In this document: piece by piece, positions 9,118-16,913 of the stretch
Numbering within the stretch: position 1 is the stretch's first letter
How the letters are laid out: each line of letters starts with the position of its first letter
Assembly (NCBI RefSeq): GCF_013314975.1
Contig: NZ_JABTYH010000032.1
Coordinates: 1-57,566 of the forward strand
DNA length: 57,566 nt
Direction: 5' to 3'
Origin: Pseudarthrobacter oxydans
Lineage (GTDB): Bacteria > Actinomycetota > Actinomycetes > Actinomycetales > Micrococcaceae
Notes under the pieces: generated by a model
The model's database searches: none
The model's input: only the letters and a program-made list of their open reading frames with translations
What the model was told of the DNA's origin: nothing
Made by a program: the position numbers and the translations under genes

Positions 9118-9150
9118 CCTGGCGCGGCACGGATGGGGTGCCGCGCCAGG
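9118..9150. terminator. Strong stem-loop, probable terminator
   Basis: Thirteen-base perfect arms (CCTGGCGCGGCAC / GTGCCGCGCCAGG) with a 7-base loop lie just downstream of the minus-strand small membrane gene 9187-9462. There is no clean T run. It probably ends that transcript before the lipid kinase gene. Confidence 0.65.
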
Positions 9151-9186
9151 AATGCTCAGTTCCCGGCTCAGGGCCGGGAGTGTGTA

Positions 9187-9462
9187 TTACGCGTGGGTGT
9201 TGTGGACCCGGTTGCCGGCCTTCGCCAGGCCGCGGGCCACCATCAGGCCAACCGTGAGGAAGGTAATGTACTGCATGGCCTGGCTGGCGTTGAAGACGTC
9301 GACGCCGTTCTCGCTGCCGTCATCCCCCACCACTGCGGCGGTGATGATGGTGGCAATGACCGCGGCAACGTAGACGGCGAACTCGAGGGTCCGCGTTGAG
9401 ATCTTGATGTCGTTGGCGTTGCGCACCGGGGCGGCGTGGGTGTTTTGGGTGTGGGTAGACAT
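9187..9462 (-). CDS. Small two-helix membrane protein (91 aa)
   Basis: ATG 9462 has GGAGAAAC directly upstream. The product has a polar N-terminus (MSTHTQNTHAAP), two hydrophobic segments (about 32-46 VYVAAVIATIITAAV and 63-76 MQYITFLTVGLMVA) and an acidic loop between them. The family is not recognised. It is divergent from the TetR gene and shares a 175-base control region with it, so it is a likely target of that repressor. A strong hairpin follows it. Confidence 0.65.
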   Translation of the reverse strand: MSTHTQNTHAAPVRNANDIKISTRTLEFAVYVAAVIATIITAAVVGDDGSENGVDVFNASQAMQYITFLTVGLMVARGLAKAGNRVHNTHA

Positions 9463-9532
9463 GTGTTTCTCCTGGGATGGTGTGAGCGGCCATGGCGGCC
9501 CCGCAAACACTGATCCCTCTACTGAAACCATG

Positions 9533-9578
9533 TTGACAAATTCTCTACACTGTAGACTTTATGCGTAGACTAGATAAT
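9533..9578 (+). promoter_or_regulatory. Probable TetR operator and promoter elements
   Basis: TTGACA at 9533-9538 is followed by the 13-base palindrome TCTACA-C-TGTAGA (9544-9556), then a direct repeat of its half GTAGACT (9552 and 9565) and a -10-like GATAAT (9573-9578). Placement between the TetR gene and its divergent neighbour suggests autoregulation and control of the small membrane protein. The site assignment is inference. Confidence 0.5.
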
Positions 9579-9637
9579 AAGCAAGCTGAGGAATCGTCCA
9601 TCCAGGGACCGCCCGGCGCCGATGGAAGGGATTTATC

Positions 9638-10342
9638 ATGGCCGACAGTGCCGGCAGTCAAGCGGGTTCCCGGAAAGCGCCCCTGAGCAGGGAGCTTGTC
9701 CTCTCCACCGCCCTTGCACTGGTTGACGCTGAAGGACTCGATGCCCTGACCATGCGGCGCCTGGGTCAGGAGCTGGACCGGGACCCCATGAGCCTGTACC
9801 GCTACGCGGCCAACCGCGCAGCCCTGCTGGACGGTGTTTCCGAACTGGTCCTGGACGAGCTGGCGATCTTCCCCGACGATCCCGACTGGCAGTCGCAGCT
9901 CCGCAAGATCGCCCATGACCTGCGGCTGCTGGCGCTGCGGCACCCCAACGTGGTGCCGCTGCTGGTCACCCGGCCGCTTTCCACTCCCTTGGGGCTGCGC
10001 CCGCTGGGAACCCTCCGCCCGCTGGAGCAGATCCTCGCCCTGCTGATCGAGGCCGGCTTCACTCCGGCTGTGGCCCTGCACGTCTACCGCGCCTACTACG
10101 GCTTCCTGTACGGCCATATCCTGAACGAGCTCCAGGAGTACATCGTTGACCCGGACGAGAATGAGGCCATCCTCCGCCTTGGCCTGCACCGCCTGCCGGC
10201 GAAAAGCTTTCCGCACCTCCGGGCGCTCGGCCCCGTCCTGGCGGACTACGACGGCGCGGCCGAGCTGGACCAGGGGCTCGCCATCCTGCTCTCCGGACTG
10301 GCCGGCCAGCTCTCCGCGGGGCAAAGGGAAAGCCCCTCCTAG
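9638..10342 (+). CDS. TetR/AcrR family transcriptional regulator
   Basis: 234 residues. The N-terminal helix-turn-helix (about residues 17-62) includes LTMRRLGQELDRDPMSLYRY, the typical TetR recognition region. The C-terminal ligand-binding part resembles the TetR_C (tetracycline-repressor) subclass. A ribosome-binding site GAAGGGA precedes ATG 9638. It is divergent from a small membrane protein gene; the palindrome at 9544-9556 between them is the likely operator. The ligand is unknown. Confidence 0.88.
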   Translation: MADSAGSQAGSRKAPLSRELVLSTALALVDAEGLDALTMRRLGQELDRDPMSLYRYAANRAALLDGVSELVLDELAIFPDDPDWQSQLRKIAHDLRLLALRHPNVVPLLVTRPLSTPLGLRPLGTLRPLEQILALLIEAGFTPAVALHVYRAYYGFLYGHILNELQEYIVDPDENEAILRLGLHRLPAKSFPHLRALGPVLADYDGAAELDQGLAILLSGLAGQLSAGQRESPS

Positions 10343-10349
10343 GAGGGGC
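10332..10349. terminator. Palindrome at the end of the TetR gene
   Basis: GCCCCTCCTAGGAGGGGC is an 18-base perfect palindrome that includes the TetR stop codon. As RNA it would form a stem with a minimal loop. It probably acts as a terminator. Confidence 0.6.
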
Positions 10350-10523
10350 CTTCAACGTAGTGGTCAATTGTCTTTCGGTCTAGGTCAGCGGTGATGCACT
10401 CCCCCTTCCCGGACGCCCCCTGGCGCCCATCCGGACTATGACAAGAACTGACTTTAGTAACTGGATTCCGTCACGTAAAGGGGTCCGGGCCAAGTAAATT
10501 TTCCAACCCGTCCACCCGTCCTG

Positions 10524-11783
10524 TCATGCCTGGTCAGCGGCGGGCACGCGGCCGGCGGCCACAAGTTCACGCCCTCGTTCCGCGGTGGGTTCGGCGGTGC
10601 GTTCCGCGGAGCGTCCGGGAGAAGAAGGCACGACGGCGGGCTCCAGCCTTGCGTTGGCCCAGCGGCGGACGGGCGTTTCCACCAGGCGGTGGGACGCGAT
10701 GGCCAGCAGCACGGTCAGGGCCGCGGCCAGCGCCACCCGGAGCCACAGCGAGGGAACGAGAGGCATGAGCAGCAGGTACATCGGCAGGTGCCAGAGGTAG
10801 ATCGCGTAGGACAGGTCCCGGCCAGGCCCGGCAAGCCAAGGGTGGCTGAGCACCCGGCCTGCAAACCCGGCCGGCTGCAGGACGAGCGATCCGATCAGCA
10901 CCGCGGACAGCAGGGACAGCACCGTGGGCCCGGCGGTCCAGAAGGCGCTGAACCAGAGGCCGGGGGTGTCCGGCTCCTTCAGCAGGAACACGGCGGCCAG
11001 CAGGGCGGTTCCGGCCAGCGGCCCGGCCCAGCGCGCTGCGTTCCGGAGGGATTCGTGGGAGCGGGATCCGTGGGTGACGGTGGTGAAGACGAGGGCGAGG
11101 GTGCATCCGATCAGCAGCTCGTCGGCCCGGGTGTCCGGGCCGTTGTAGAGGCGGTTCATCGGAGCCCCGAGCAGCACCAGGACGAACCGTTCCAGCAGGA
11201 ATGCCGCGGCCAGCCCGGCCGTGATCCGGGCGACCGTCCGCACCTTCCAGAACCGCAGCAGCACCAGCAGGAGCAGCGGCCACACCAGGTAGAACTGCTC
11301 CTCCACGGCGAGGGTCCAGGCGGGGCCTAGGGTTTCGCCGGCGATGGACTCGCTGAACAGCCCGATCCGCGCCAGGTTCATCACATAGCCGACGGCCGGG
11401 AGGACATAGCTTTCCTGGCCGGCCCACTTGGACGCCGGGAACACCAGTCCCACCGTGACGATCACGCCGCACAGGGCCAGCAGCGCGGGCCACAGCCTGG
11501 CCAGCCGCTTGGCGTAGAAGATGCCCAGCCGCAACCGGCCCGTGGCCAGGTACTCCTTCATGATCAGCAGGGTGATCACAAAGCCGCTGAGCGTAAAGAA
11601 CACGTCCACGCCGATGGATCCGCCCGGGACCAGCTCGGTGACGGTATGGAAGAAGAAGACCCCCGCCACGGCGATGGTCCGGAGCCCGTCCAGGGCGTGC
11701 TTCCGCCCGGAGATGAGCCCGCCGCCGGGCGCGGACGGGCGTTCCGGAGCTGACAAATTTCCACTGCTTGACCTAAAAACCAC
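10524..11783 (-). CDS. Acyltransferase-3 (OafA-like) membrane protein
   Basis: Roughly 419 residues with about ten hydrophobic helices. The start of the domain reads HALDGLRTIAV...FFFHTV (probable catalytic His) followed by IGVDVFFTLSGFVIT, which is diagnostic of the acyltransferase-3 family. These proteins transfer acyl groups to surface glycans or lipids. The beginning is uncertain: GTG 11783 is used, with a frame open to ATG 11852 and a possible TTG start further in. TTATATATGCT just upstream looks like a promoter -10 region. No SGNH domain is attached, unlike the homologue at 52028. No obvious glycan gene is next to it. Confidence 0.82.
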   Translation of the reverse strand: MVFRSSSGNLSAPERPSAPGGGLISGRKHALDGLRTIAVAGVFFFHTVTELVPGGSIGVDVFFTLSGFVITLLIMKEYLATGRLRLGIFYAKRLARLWPALLALCGVIVTVGLVFPASKWAGQESYVLPAVGYVMNLARIGLFSESIAGETLGPAWTLAVEEQFYLVWPLLLLVLLRFWKVRTVARITAGLAAAFLLERFVLVLLGAPMNRLYNGPDTRADELLIGCTLALVFTTVTHGSRSHESLRNAARWAGPLAGTALLAAVFLLKEPDTPGLWFSAFWTAGPTVLSLLSAVLIGSLVLQPAGFAGRVLSHPWLAGPGRDLSYAIYLWHLPMYLLLMPLVPSLWLRVALAAALTVLLAIASHRLVETPVRRWANARLEPAVVPSSPGRSAERTAEPTAERGRELVAAGRVPAADQA

Positions 11784-11863
11784 CCGTCCAGCATATATAA
11801 CGTTTCGGTAACTGCGCTGGGCGGAAGCTGGACGCAGGCTCCATGCACCCACGGCAAACGCGA

Positions 11864-11889
11864 ACGACGGCGGCGCGTGCCGCCGTCGT
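11864..11889. repeat. Dispersed palindrome, copy 2
   Basis: Perfect 10-base arms with a 6-base loop (CGCGTG). The right flank GTACGCCTCACCTG is shared with copy 1, so conservation extends beyond the stem. Confidence 0.8.
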
Positions 11890-11900
11890 ACGCCTCACCT

Positions 11901-12188
11901 GTGGCGACTGGCCGGGGCCAGTTACCGGTTGACATACTCCCCGTCGCAGGCGGCCCTTTCGGCGGCACTGCCGAGCACGTAGATGTCATGGTTGTCCCCC
12001 GGGACGCCCTGATGGACCAGCACGTGGAGGGGATGGGTGCGGCCGTCCGTTTGCGGGATATCAACGGGAACATCATCGTGGCCGGAACGCCACCTTCAGT
12101 CAATGGGCAGCCGCGGCATCATCCGAGGTCAGCGGCCCCGGGCGCCATCAGGAGTGCGCCCCGCCAGATGGCAAGGCCGCCAGCCTAG
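11901..12188 (+). CDS. Possible small hypothetical protein
   Basis: A frame of about 95 codons from GTG 11901 has G/C-rich third positions in its central part (about 11940-12110), with stretches such as VDVMVVPRDALMDQHVEG that look protein-like. The start lies in the conserved flank of the palindrome and has no clear ribosome-binding site, and the stop overlaps the end of the convergent PAS-ANTAR gene. No family is recognised. It may be a real small gene, a gene remnant, or chance. Confidence 0.28.
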   Translation: MATGRGQLPVDILPVAGGPFGGTAEHVDVMVVPRDALMDQHVEGMGAAVRLRDINGNIIVAGTPPSVNGQPRHHPRSAAPGAIRSAPRQMARPPA

Positions 12189-12784
12189 CGGCGGGTGATG
12201 CGTTCCACCATCTCGTGGGCGATGGCGTAGACCTTCCTGTTTGTATCCTGGCTTTGCTGGCTCATCAGTTCGTAGGCCTCGTCGGCGGTGATGCCCAGGC
12301 GTCCCATCAGGATTCCCGTGGCCTGTTCGATGACGGCCCGGTTGAGAGCGGACGCAGCCACGGCCTCGGTTGCGAGCTGGTGGCGGTCGGAATGGATGGA
12401 CTGGGTGAGGTCAACCACCACGCCCCACACGCCCACAGGCGCACCACCCTCGAGGATGTAGTCCGCGGAGAAAAGCAGTTTGTGCTGGCGGTCCTTGCGG
12501 TCGCGGACGGACACATAGATGGACGACGGTCCGCCGACCGCTGCAACCCGGTCCCAGTAGGCCTGGACCGCGGGCCGGTCTTCAGGCTCGATGTGGGCGA
12601 AAGCCATATCCATGGAAGGGACAACGTCGCCGCGTTCGTATCCATAGATGCGGTACAAGCCGTCCGACCAGTGGAAGATGCCCTCTGCGAAGTAGTACTC
12701 GACAAGTCCCGTGGGACAGTCCAGGAAGTCTTCGTGGGGGATTTTTGCTGACGAAAGCGCGGGAGAGTTATTGCTGGATGTCAC
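12185..12784 (-). CDS. PAS-ANTAR domain regulator
   Basis: 199 residues with a PAS fold (about 25-130; IFHWSDGLYRIYGYERGD is a typical PAS_3 opening) and a C-terminal ANTAR domain (about 135-195; NRAVIEQATGILMGRLG then ADEAYELM). Such proteins couple a sensed signal to antitermination by RNA hairpin binding. The GTG 12784 start has no strong ribosome-binding site. A 44 aa membrane protein gene lies 140 bases upstream on the same strand; a paralogue of that small protein also sits next to the GAF-ANTAR gene at 21601. Confidence 0.85.
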   Translation of the reverse strand: MTSSNNSPALSSAKIPHEDFLDCPTGLVEYYFAEGIFHWSDGLYRIYGYERGDVVPSMDMAFAHIEPEDRPAVQAYWDRVAAVGGPSSIYVSVRDRKDRQHKLLFSADYILEGGAPVGVWGVVVDLTQSIHSDRHQLATEAVAASALNRAVIEQATGILMGRLGITADEAYELMSQQSQDTNRKVYAIAHEMVERITRR

Positions 12785-12924
12785 TGCGGGCCATTCGGTG
12801 TGCTCTGTCCTGGCTTCCCCCGGCCCGGATTCTTTACGGATGAGAACATCCTAAACGAGGGAACACTCCGGCCCCGCAGCCGCAGCATCATCCGAGGCCA
12901 GCCGCTGGTCCGCGCAGAACCCGC

Positions 12925-13059
12925 CTACCGCGTCAGGGCGAAGGCGGCCACCGCCAGGACAACCAGGACGAAGACCACGAGGACAGCCAGCCGCCGGCTG
13001 CCCTTCGCGGGCCCCGGTCCTCTTCTGCGGCCATGCTTCCGGTCCATTGCATCTGCCAT
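12925..13059 (-). CDS. 44-residue membrane protein, KHGRRR family, copy A
   Basis: The 44-codon frame begins MADAMDRKHGRRRGPGPAKG and continues as one hydrophobic helix (about 23-42) ending FALTR. It is a clear paralogue of the 45 aa frame at 21316-21453 (MAEVINRKHGRRR at the start, AAFALAR at the end), which is strong evidence that both are expressed proteins. No ribosome-binding site is seen; TAGAGT ends 6 bases before the ATG, which suggests a leaderless mRNA. The basic N-terminus and single helix predict N-in topology. The function is unknown. Confidence 0.7.
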   Translation of the reverse strand: MADAMDRKHGRRRGPGPAKGSRRLAVLVVFVLVVLAVAAFALTR

Positions 13060-13286
13060 GCGCCGACTCTACGGAGCCCCGTACGCAGGCACCCGCGTAT
13101 TCCCTACTTGTCCCCTGAGAGTCCACTACTGGCTTTCGCGGGCCGGCACCAAGGCCGCCTGCGGATACCCGCAGACTTCCAATGAGTGGTTTCCCTCGGC
13201 GAGCGGCGTTCGTATGATTCATCCATGCACGTCCGGCTCAGGAACGTACAGGTGGTAGCCCAGCTCTCCTTCCAGCAGGAACGGTG

Positions 13287-13526
13287 ATGATGCTCAAGAA
13301 GACCGAAACGCAGGCACTCACGGACGTGGTGGACCGGCTCGCCGCACACTTCCCCGGCCAGCCGCGCTCCGTCATCGAGGACGTGGTTGCCCACGAACAC
13401 AGCCTTTTTGATGAAGGCCGCATCCGGGACTACATCCCCATCCTGGTTGAACGCGCCGCGAAGCTCCGGCTGGCCCGCCAGCACCTTCTGGTCCCCGGCA
13501 CCGTGGGTGCAGTAACGGCGCAGTAA
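13287..13526 (+). CDS. Three-helix bundle dimerization domain protein (79 aa)
   Basis: The product is all-helical and matches the small actinobacterial family described as three-helix bundle dimerization domain proteins: ALTDVVDRLAAHFPG, VIEDVVAHEH, IRDYIPILVERAAK. The role of the family is not established. ATG 13287 is preceded by AGGAACGGTG; GTG 13284 and ATG 13290 are in the same frame. A TATGAT at 13212 could be the -10 box. The stop lies inside the duplicated CAGTAACG element at 13510, and the metalloprotease gene begins 58 bases downstream. Confidence 0.7.
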   Translation: MMLKKTETQALTDVVDRLAAHFPGQPRSVIEDVVAHEHSLFDEGRIRDYIPILVERAAKLRLARQHLLVPGTVGAVTAQ

Positions 13527-13531
13527 CGCGC
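13510..13531. promoter_or_regulatory. 22-bp duplicated element, copy 1 (CAGTAACG direct repeat)
   Basis: CAGTAACG-GCG-CAGTAACG followed by CGC. All 22 bases recur at 16461-16482. Each copy ends about 50 bases before the start of a transcription unit for a propeller-metalloprotease. A shared regulator-binding site is the simplest reading. Confidence 0.6.
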
Positions 13532-13584
13532 AGCGGGGTCCACTGGGTCTGCCGGTACAGCTTTCGAGGGAGCGGAGCGCAGAC

Positions 13585-15573
13585 ATGGGATGGAGCGGCT
13601 GGTTCAATCTGGGTGGCCCTGCGGGCGGGTTCAACGGGGGCCCTGCCACCATCTCCCGCAACAAGGACGTCTGCAACGTCTACGTCCGCGGGAACGACAA
13701 CGCCCTGTGGCAGCGTGCCTGGTTTTCCAACAGCTGGCACCCCTGGGGCCGGCACAACGACGGCGGCGTCCTGGCTTCGCGGCCTGCGCTGGGTTCCATG
13801 GGCCCGGACCATGAGCACGTCTTCGTGCGCGGCACGGACAACAACGTCTGGCAGAAGTACTGGACGCGGACCGGCGGCTGGAGCGGCTGGTTCAACATCG
13901 GCGCCCCGGCCGGCGGCTTCAGCGGCGGCCCGGCCACCATCTCCCGGAACAAGGACGTCTGCAACGTGTACGTCCGCGGGAACGACGGCGCCCTGTGGCA
14001 GCGCGCCTGGTTCGCCAACAGCTGGCACCCCTGGGCGCGGCACAACGACGGCGGCGTCCTCGCTTCGGAGCCCGCGCTGGGTTCCATGGGCCCGGACCAT
14101 GAACACATCTTCGTCCGGGGAACGGACAACAACGTCTGGCAGAAGTACTGGACAGCGGCCGGCGGGTGGAAGGGCTGGTTCAACATCGGTGCCCCGGCCG
14201 GCGGCTTCAGCGGAGGGCCTGCCACTATCTCCCGGAACAAGGACGTCTGCAACGTCTACGTCCGCGGGAACGACGGCGCCCTCTGGCAGCGCGCCTGGTA
14301 CAACAACAGCTGGCACCCCTGGGGCCGGCACAACGACGGCGGTGTCCTGGCTTCGGAGCCCGCGCTGGGTTCCATGGGACCGAACCATGAACACGTCTTC
14401 GTGCGCGGGACGGACAGCAACGTCTGGCAGAAGTACTGGGTCCACGAGGTGGAACCGGCCGGCGAGGTGTCCTTCGGGGTGAGCGAATGCGTCTACAGCT
14501 GGACGGCGGGCTACCACCAGTCCGGAACCCGGGTCACGGTGCGGATCCAGCTGAACCCGGACGCGGGCATCAGCACCGCCACGATGGACAGCCTGCGGAC
14601 CACCTGGCGGAACGGCATCATCAACAAATGGTCGGACCGGTTCAGCTGCGTGGCCCCGAACGGCGGCCGCCAGTCCATCACCTTCGACGTCCAGTGGGTG
14701 AGTTCAGGAGCCCACCACGTGGTCCGCGTCCAGCCGGGGCCTGCCCGGTCCAACATGCGGCTGTGGGACACCAGCGATACCGGCGATGTTGCCTCCCACG
14801 AGTTCGGGCACATGCTGGGGCATCCGGACGAATACGCGGACGCCGCCTGCCCCGCCAGGAGTCCCGTGGACACGGGCACCGTCATGGCGGACAACACCGA
14901 GACGGTGGCCCGCCACTACAACCGGATTACCGGTTTCCACGGTTCCGGCCACAACCCCGCTGCCGGTGCATCGGAGCCGCCCGAGGTCCCCGAGGAGGGC
15001 GCCATGACGCTGAAGAACATCGACAACCTCAGGCCGGAACCGCGCGCCGCCGTCCTGCAGCGGCTGCGCGGGATGGCCGGGGTGGGTGCGGCGCCGGAAC
15101 GTGCGGCGGACACCGAAGTCTCATTCGAGGTCAGCGGCGGTGCACCGGGTGAACGCTACGTGTACCGGCTGGCCGTCCATGGGGACGGGGCCGCCCAACG
15201 GAGCGTGGTGGACGAGCTGCAGCACGCCGGGGATGACGAAACCTCCCACGCCGTGGACCGGCAGCTGGCGGGCCGGGTGTTCCAGGCCGCCGCGGACGCG
15301 GGCCTGCTCAATGACAGCGCCCCGGCGGTGCCCCAGCAGCAGGTGGACGGCGAGGTCCTGCCGGACAGCATGGTTGCTGTCATCACCGTCCGCGACGGCG
15401 ACGCCGTCCGCCGGGTCGCCGTCCCTGCGGACGAGCCCGCCTACGCCGGGGCAAGCCTCCCCGGCGAGCCCGCGGACATCCCCCTGCGGACCCAGGTCCA
15501 GCTGCCGGCCGACTCGGTCACGGCGCTGCGCCCGGTCCTGGAGGCGCTGGGGGCGGTGGAAGCGGCGCTGTAG
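13585..15573 (+). CDS. Tryptophan-rich propeller lectin fused to a zinc metalloprotease
   Basis: 662 residues. Residues 2-285 are three near-identical 96-residue units, each made of two ~48-residue Trp/Asp-rich blades (VRGNDNALWQRAW, VRGTDNNVWQKYW), like sialidase-fold or PLL-type lectin propellers; six blades in all. Residues ~300-460 form a zincin with H405-E-F-G-H409-x-x-G-H-P-D-E and a possible Met-turn (TVMADN). The C-terminal ~170 residues are a separate beta-rich domain that I do not recognise. There is no signal peptide, so export must be non-classical or the protein acts inside the cell or after lysis. The matrixin at 16906 has a related architecture in reverse order. Confidence 0.78.
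   Translation: MGWSGWFNLGGPAGGFNGGPATISRNKDVCNVYVRGNDNALWQRAWFSNSWHPWGRHNDGGVLASRPALGSMGPDHEHVFVRGTDNNVWQKYWTRTGGWSGWFNIGAPAGGFSGGPATISRNKDVCNVYVRGNDGALWQRAWFANSWHPWARHNDGGVLASEPALGSMGPDHEHIFVRGTDNNVWQKYWTAAGGWKGWFNIGAPAGGFSGGPATISRNKDVCNVYVRGNDGALWQRAWYNNSWHPWGRHNDGGVLASEPALGSMGPNHEHVFVRGTDSNVWQKYWVHEVEPAGEVSFGVSECVYSWTAGYHQSGTRVTVRIQLNPDAGISTATMDSLRTTWRNGIINKWSDRFSCVAPNGGRQSITFDVQWVSSGAHHVVRVQPGPARSNMRLWDTSDTGDVASHEFGHMLGHPDEYADAACPARSPVDTGTVMADNTETVARHYNRITGFHGSGHNPAAGASEPPEVPEEGAMTLKNIDNLRPEPRAAVLQRLRGMAGVGAAPERAADTEVSFEVSGGAPGERYVYRLAVHGDGAAQRSVVDELQHAGDDETSHAVDRQLAGRVFQAAADAGLLNDSAPAVPQQQVDGEVLPDSMVAVITVRDGDAVRRVAVPADEPAYAGASLPGEPADIPLRTQVQLPADSVTALRPVLEALGAVEAAL
13588..14439 (+). repeat. 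Three tandem 288-bp coding repeats
   Basis: Units begin at about 13588, 13876 and 14164 and encode the 96-residue double blades of the protease-lectin. Nucleotide identity between units is high, suggesting recent duplication or gene conversion. Copy-number change by recombination is possible. Confidence 0.85.
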
Positions 15574-15602
15574 GGGGTGCGGGCGCGTACAAGGGAATAC
15601 GG

Positions 15603-15629
15603 ACGACGGCGGCGCGGGGCCGCCGTCGT
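15603..15629. repeat. Dispersed palindrome, copy 3, at convergent gene ends
   Basis: Perfect 10-base arms and a 7-base loop (CGCGGGG), 30 bases after the metalloprotease stop and 30 bases before the end of the convergent secreted protein gene. The position fits a bidirectional terminator. Confidence 0.8.
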
Positions 15630-15658
15630 CCGGCTGGGCTGAAGGATCAGCGCGCTTT

Positions 15659-16141
15659 TTAGGCGAGCAGGGCGCAGATGTCCGTTACCTCTCCGGTTCC
15701 GCTGAACACCCTCTCTTCAGATCCATCTTCTTTGAGGGCAAAGGTGAAGTTGCCTTCGAGCAGGAAGATTCCCGGTTTCTCTGATTTTGCTTCCCGTGCA
15801 TTGAGCACAACATTCAGTCCGGTCACCTTTACTTCCGTGGTGCCATCAGCCTGCAGTTCGGCATGGGTGCTGCCCGTAATGAGGAAGGTTGCTTCCTCCC
15901 CCGTCTTGAGGTTGGTAATGGTTACTTCCTGGCCAGGAGAGGCAATAAACACCCGGTCGCCGGGAAGCTCAATGAGTTTTGATTTACCAGTGACCACAAG
16001 CTGTACCGGGTAGCTGCAGAGCTGCTTCGGCTTGAACGTTATATCCAGGAGGACATCCTCGCTGGGTGGAGCAGCAATCGCGGGTGTGGCGCTGGCGAAG
16101 AAGGCCAAAAACAGGGCGCACAAGACCATCAGTTTCTTCAT
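15659..16141 (-). CDS. Secreted protein of unknown function (160 aa)
   Basis: ATG 16141 gives a classical signal peptide (MKKLMVLCALFLAFFASATP, cleavage after AIA near residue 23). The mature part is beta-rich with few charges and two cysteines (PKQLCSYPVQ and DICALLA) that could form a disulphide between the two ends. It contains no motif I recognise. It is convergent with the propeller-metalloprotease gene. Codon use is less GC-rich than in neighbours. The fold looks like a small beta-sandwich; that is an impression only. Confidence 0.7.
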   Translation of the reverse strand: MKKLMVLCALFLAFFASATPAIAAPPSEDVLLDITFKPKQLCSYPVQLVVTGKSKLIELPGDRVFIASPGQEVTITNLKTGEEATFLITGSTHAELQADGTTEVKVTGLNVVLNAREAKSEKPGIFLLEGNFTFALKEDGSEERVFSGTGEVTDICALLA

Positions 16142-16460
16142 CAGAGACTGATGTGGGCGCGCAGGGGCACAAATAGTCAATGGGCCTGCGCGCTGTGGAA
16201 CTTGCTAAATACTCGGCATTGAATGTTCAGCAGTCGGCATCATTACCGCGTTAGGTAAATCGGCGGACGGACTGCGGGCCGGGCCGTCAAGCGCCCGTTT
16301 CTCCCGCATCATTTCTCACTTGGCAGTAAGTTCGGCTTCCGTATCGGCTAGTTTGCGATCACCGGATGGGAGGATACTAGTCCCCCAATTTCGCGCCTGG
16401 GAAGCACAAATTGTGAAGTAGGGGGCCCGCACATTAAGTGAGTGTGCTGCCTCCGATAAG
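16142..16460. other. Intergenic region upstream of the matrixin operon
   Basis: This gap of about 320 bases lies between divergent genes and should contain both promoters. It is less GC-rich than the coding regions. No gene-like frame was seen. The duplicated CAGTAACG element directly follows it. Confidence 0.4.
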
Positions 16461-16482
16461 CAGTAACGGCGCAGTAACGCGC
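16461..16482. promoter_or_regulatory. 22-bp duplicated element, copy 2 (CAGTAACG direct repeat)
   Basis: Identical over 22 bases to 13510-13531 and placed 48 bases before ATG 16530. The sequences just after both copies share GGTC-ACT-like bases as well. Confidence 0.6.
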
Positions 16483-16529
16483 GTCTGGTCAACTCGATTC
16501 TGTGTTCCCTCGCATGTGAGGACGGGGTA

Positions 16530-16913
16530 ATGGAACAGGGGTGGAGTTCCCTCCGGGTGGCGGACCTGGCGCTGGACGTTCCCAGCGCGCTGGCCCCCTC
16601 GCCTGAGCACGGCATCGAAGGCAGCGCCGCTGTCCTGGAGGGTGCCGGCATCCGCCTGACCGTTGATGCGAGCCTCTTCGCCGACCCCCTTACCCGCTAT
16701 GCAGCCAAGCCGGGCTACGAACACTGGCGGGAAGCCGTGGGCAGCCTCATCGCTGACTTCGTCGTGTTCGAGGAGGGCGGCACCCGCACGGTTGCCGCCA
16801 CCATTCCCGGCCGCGCCACCGCCGTCGTCCATCTGCCCGCCGGCGCCCAACGGGACGTCGCCCTGCAGATCCTGCGAAGCATCAGAACAGATCAAGGAGA
16901 ATCCAATGCCTGA
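16530..16913 (+). CDS. Hypothetical protein encoded upstream of a matrixin (127 aa)
   Basis: ATG 16530 has GAGGACGGGG upstream. The product is soluble, with alternating beta-type segments (RLTVDASLFADPLTRYA, TRTVAATIPGRATAVVHL) and a C-terminal helix; there is no signal peptide. The stop overlaps the matrixin start by 8 bases, so the two are translationally coupled. A tightly coupled small cytoplasmic partner of a protease could be an inhibitor, chaperone or export adaptor; nothing in the sequence decides between these. Confidence 0.68.
   Translation: MEQGWSSLRVADLALDVPSALAPSPEHGIEGSAAVLEGAGIRLTVDASLFADPLTRYAAKPGYEHWREAVGSLIADFVVFEEGGTRTVAATIPGRATAVVHLPAGAQRDVALQILRSIRTDQGESNA

Noticed and set aside
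10415..10450. CATAGTCCGGATGGG on the minus strand, resembling the 3' end of an FMN riboswitch
   Set aside because: The 5' conserved part of the RFN element is absent and no riboflavin gene lies downstream on that strand.
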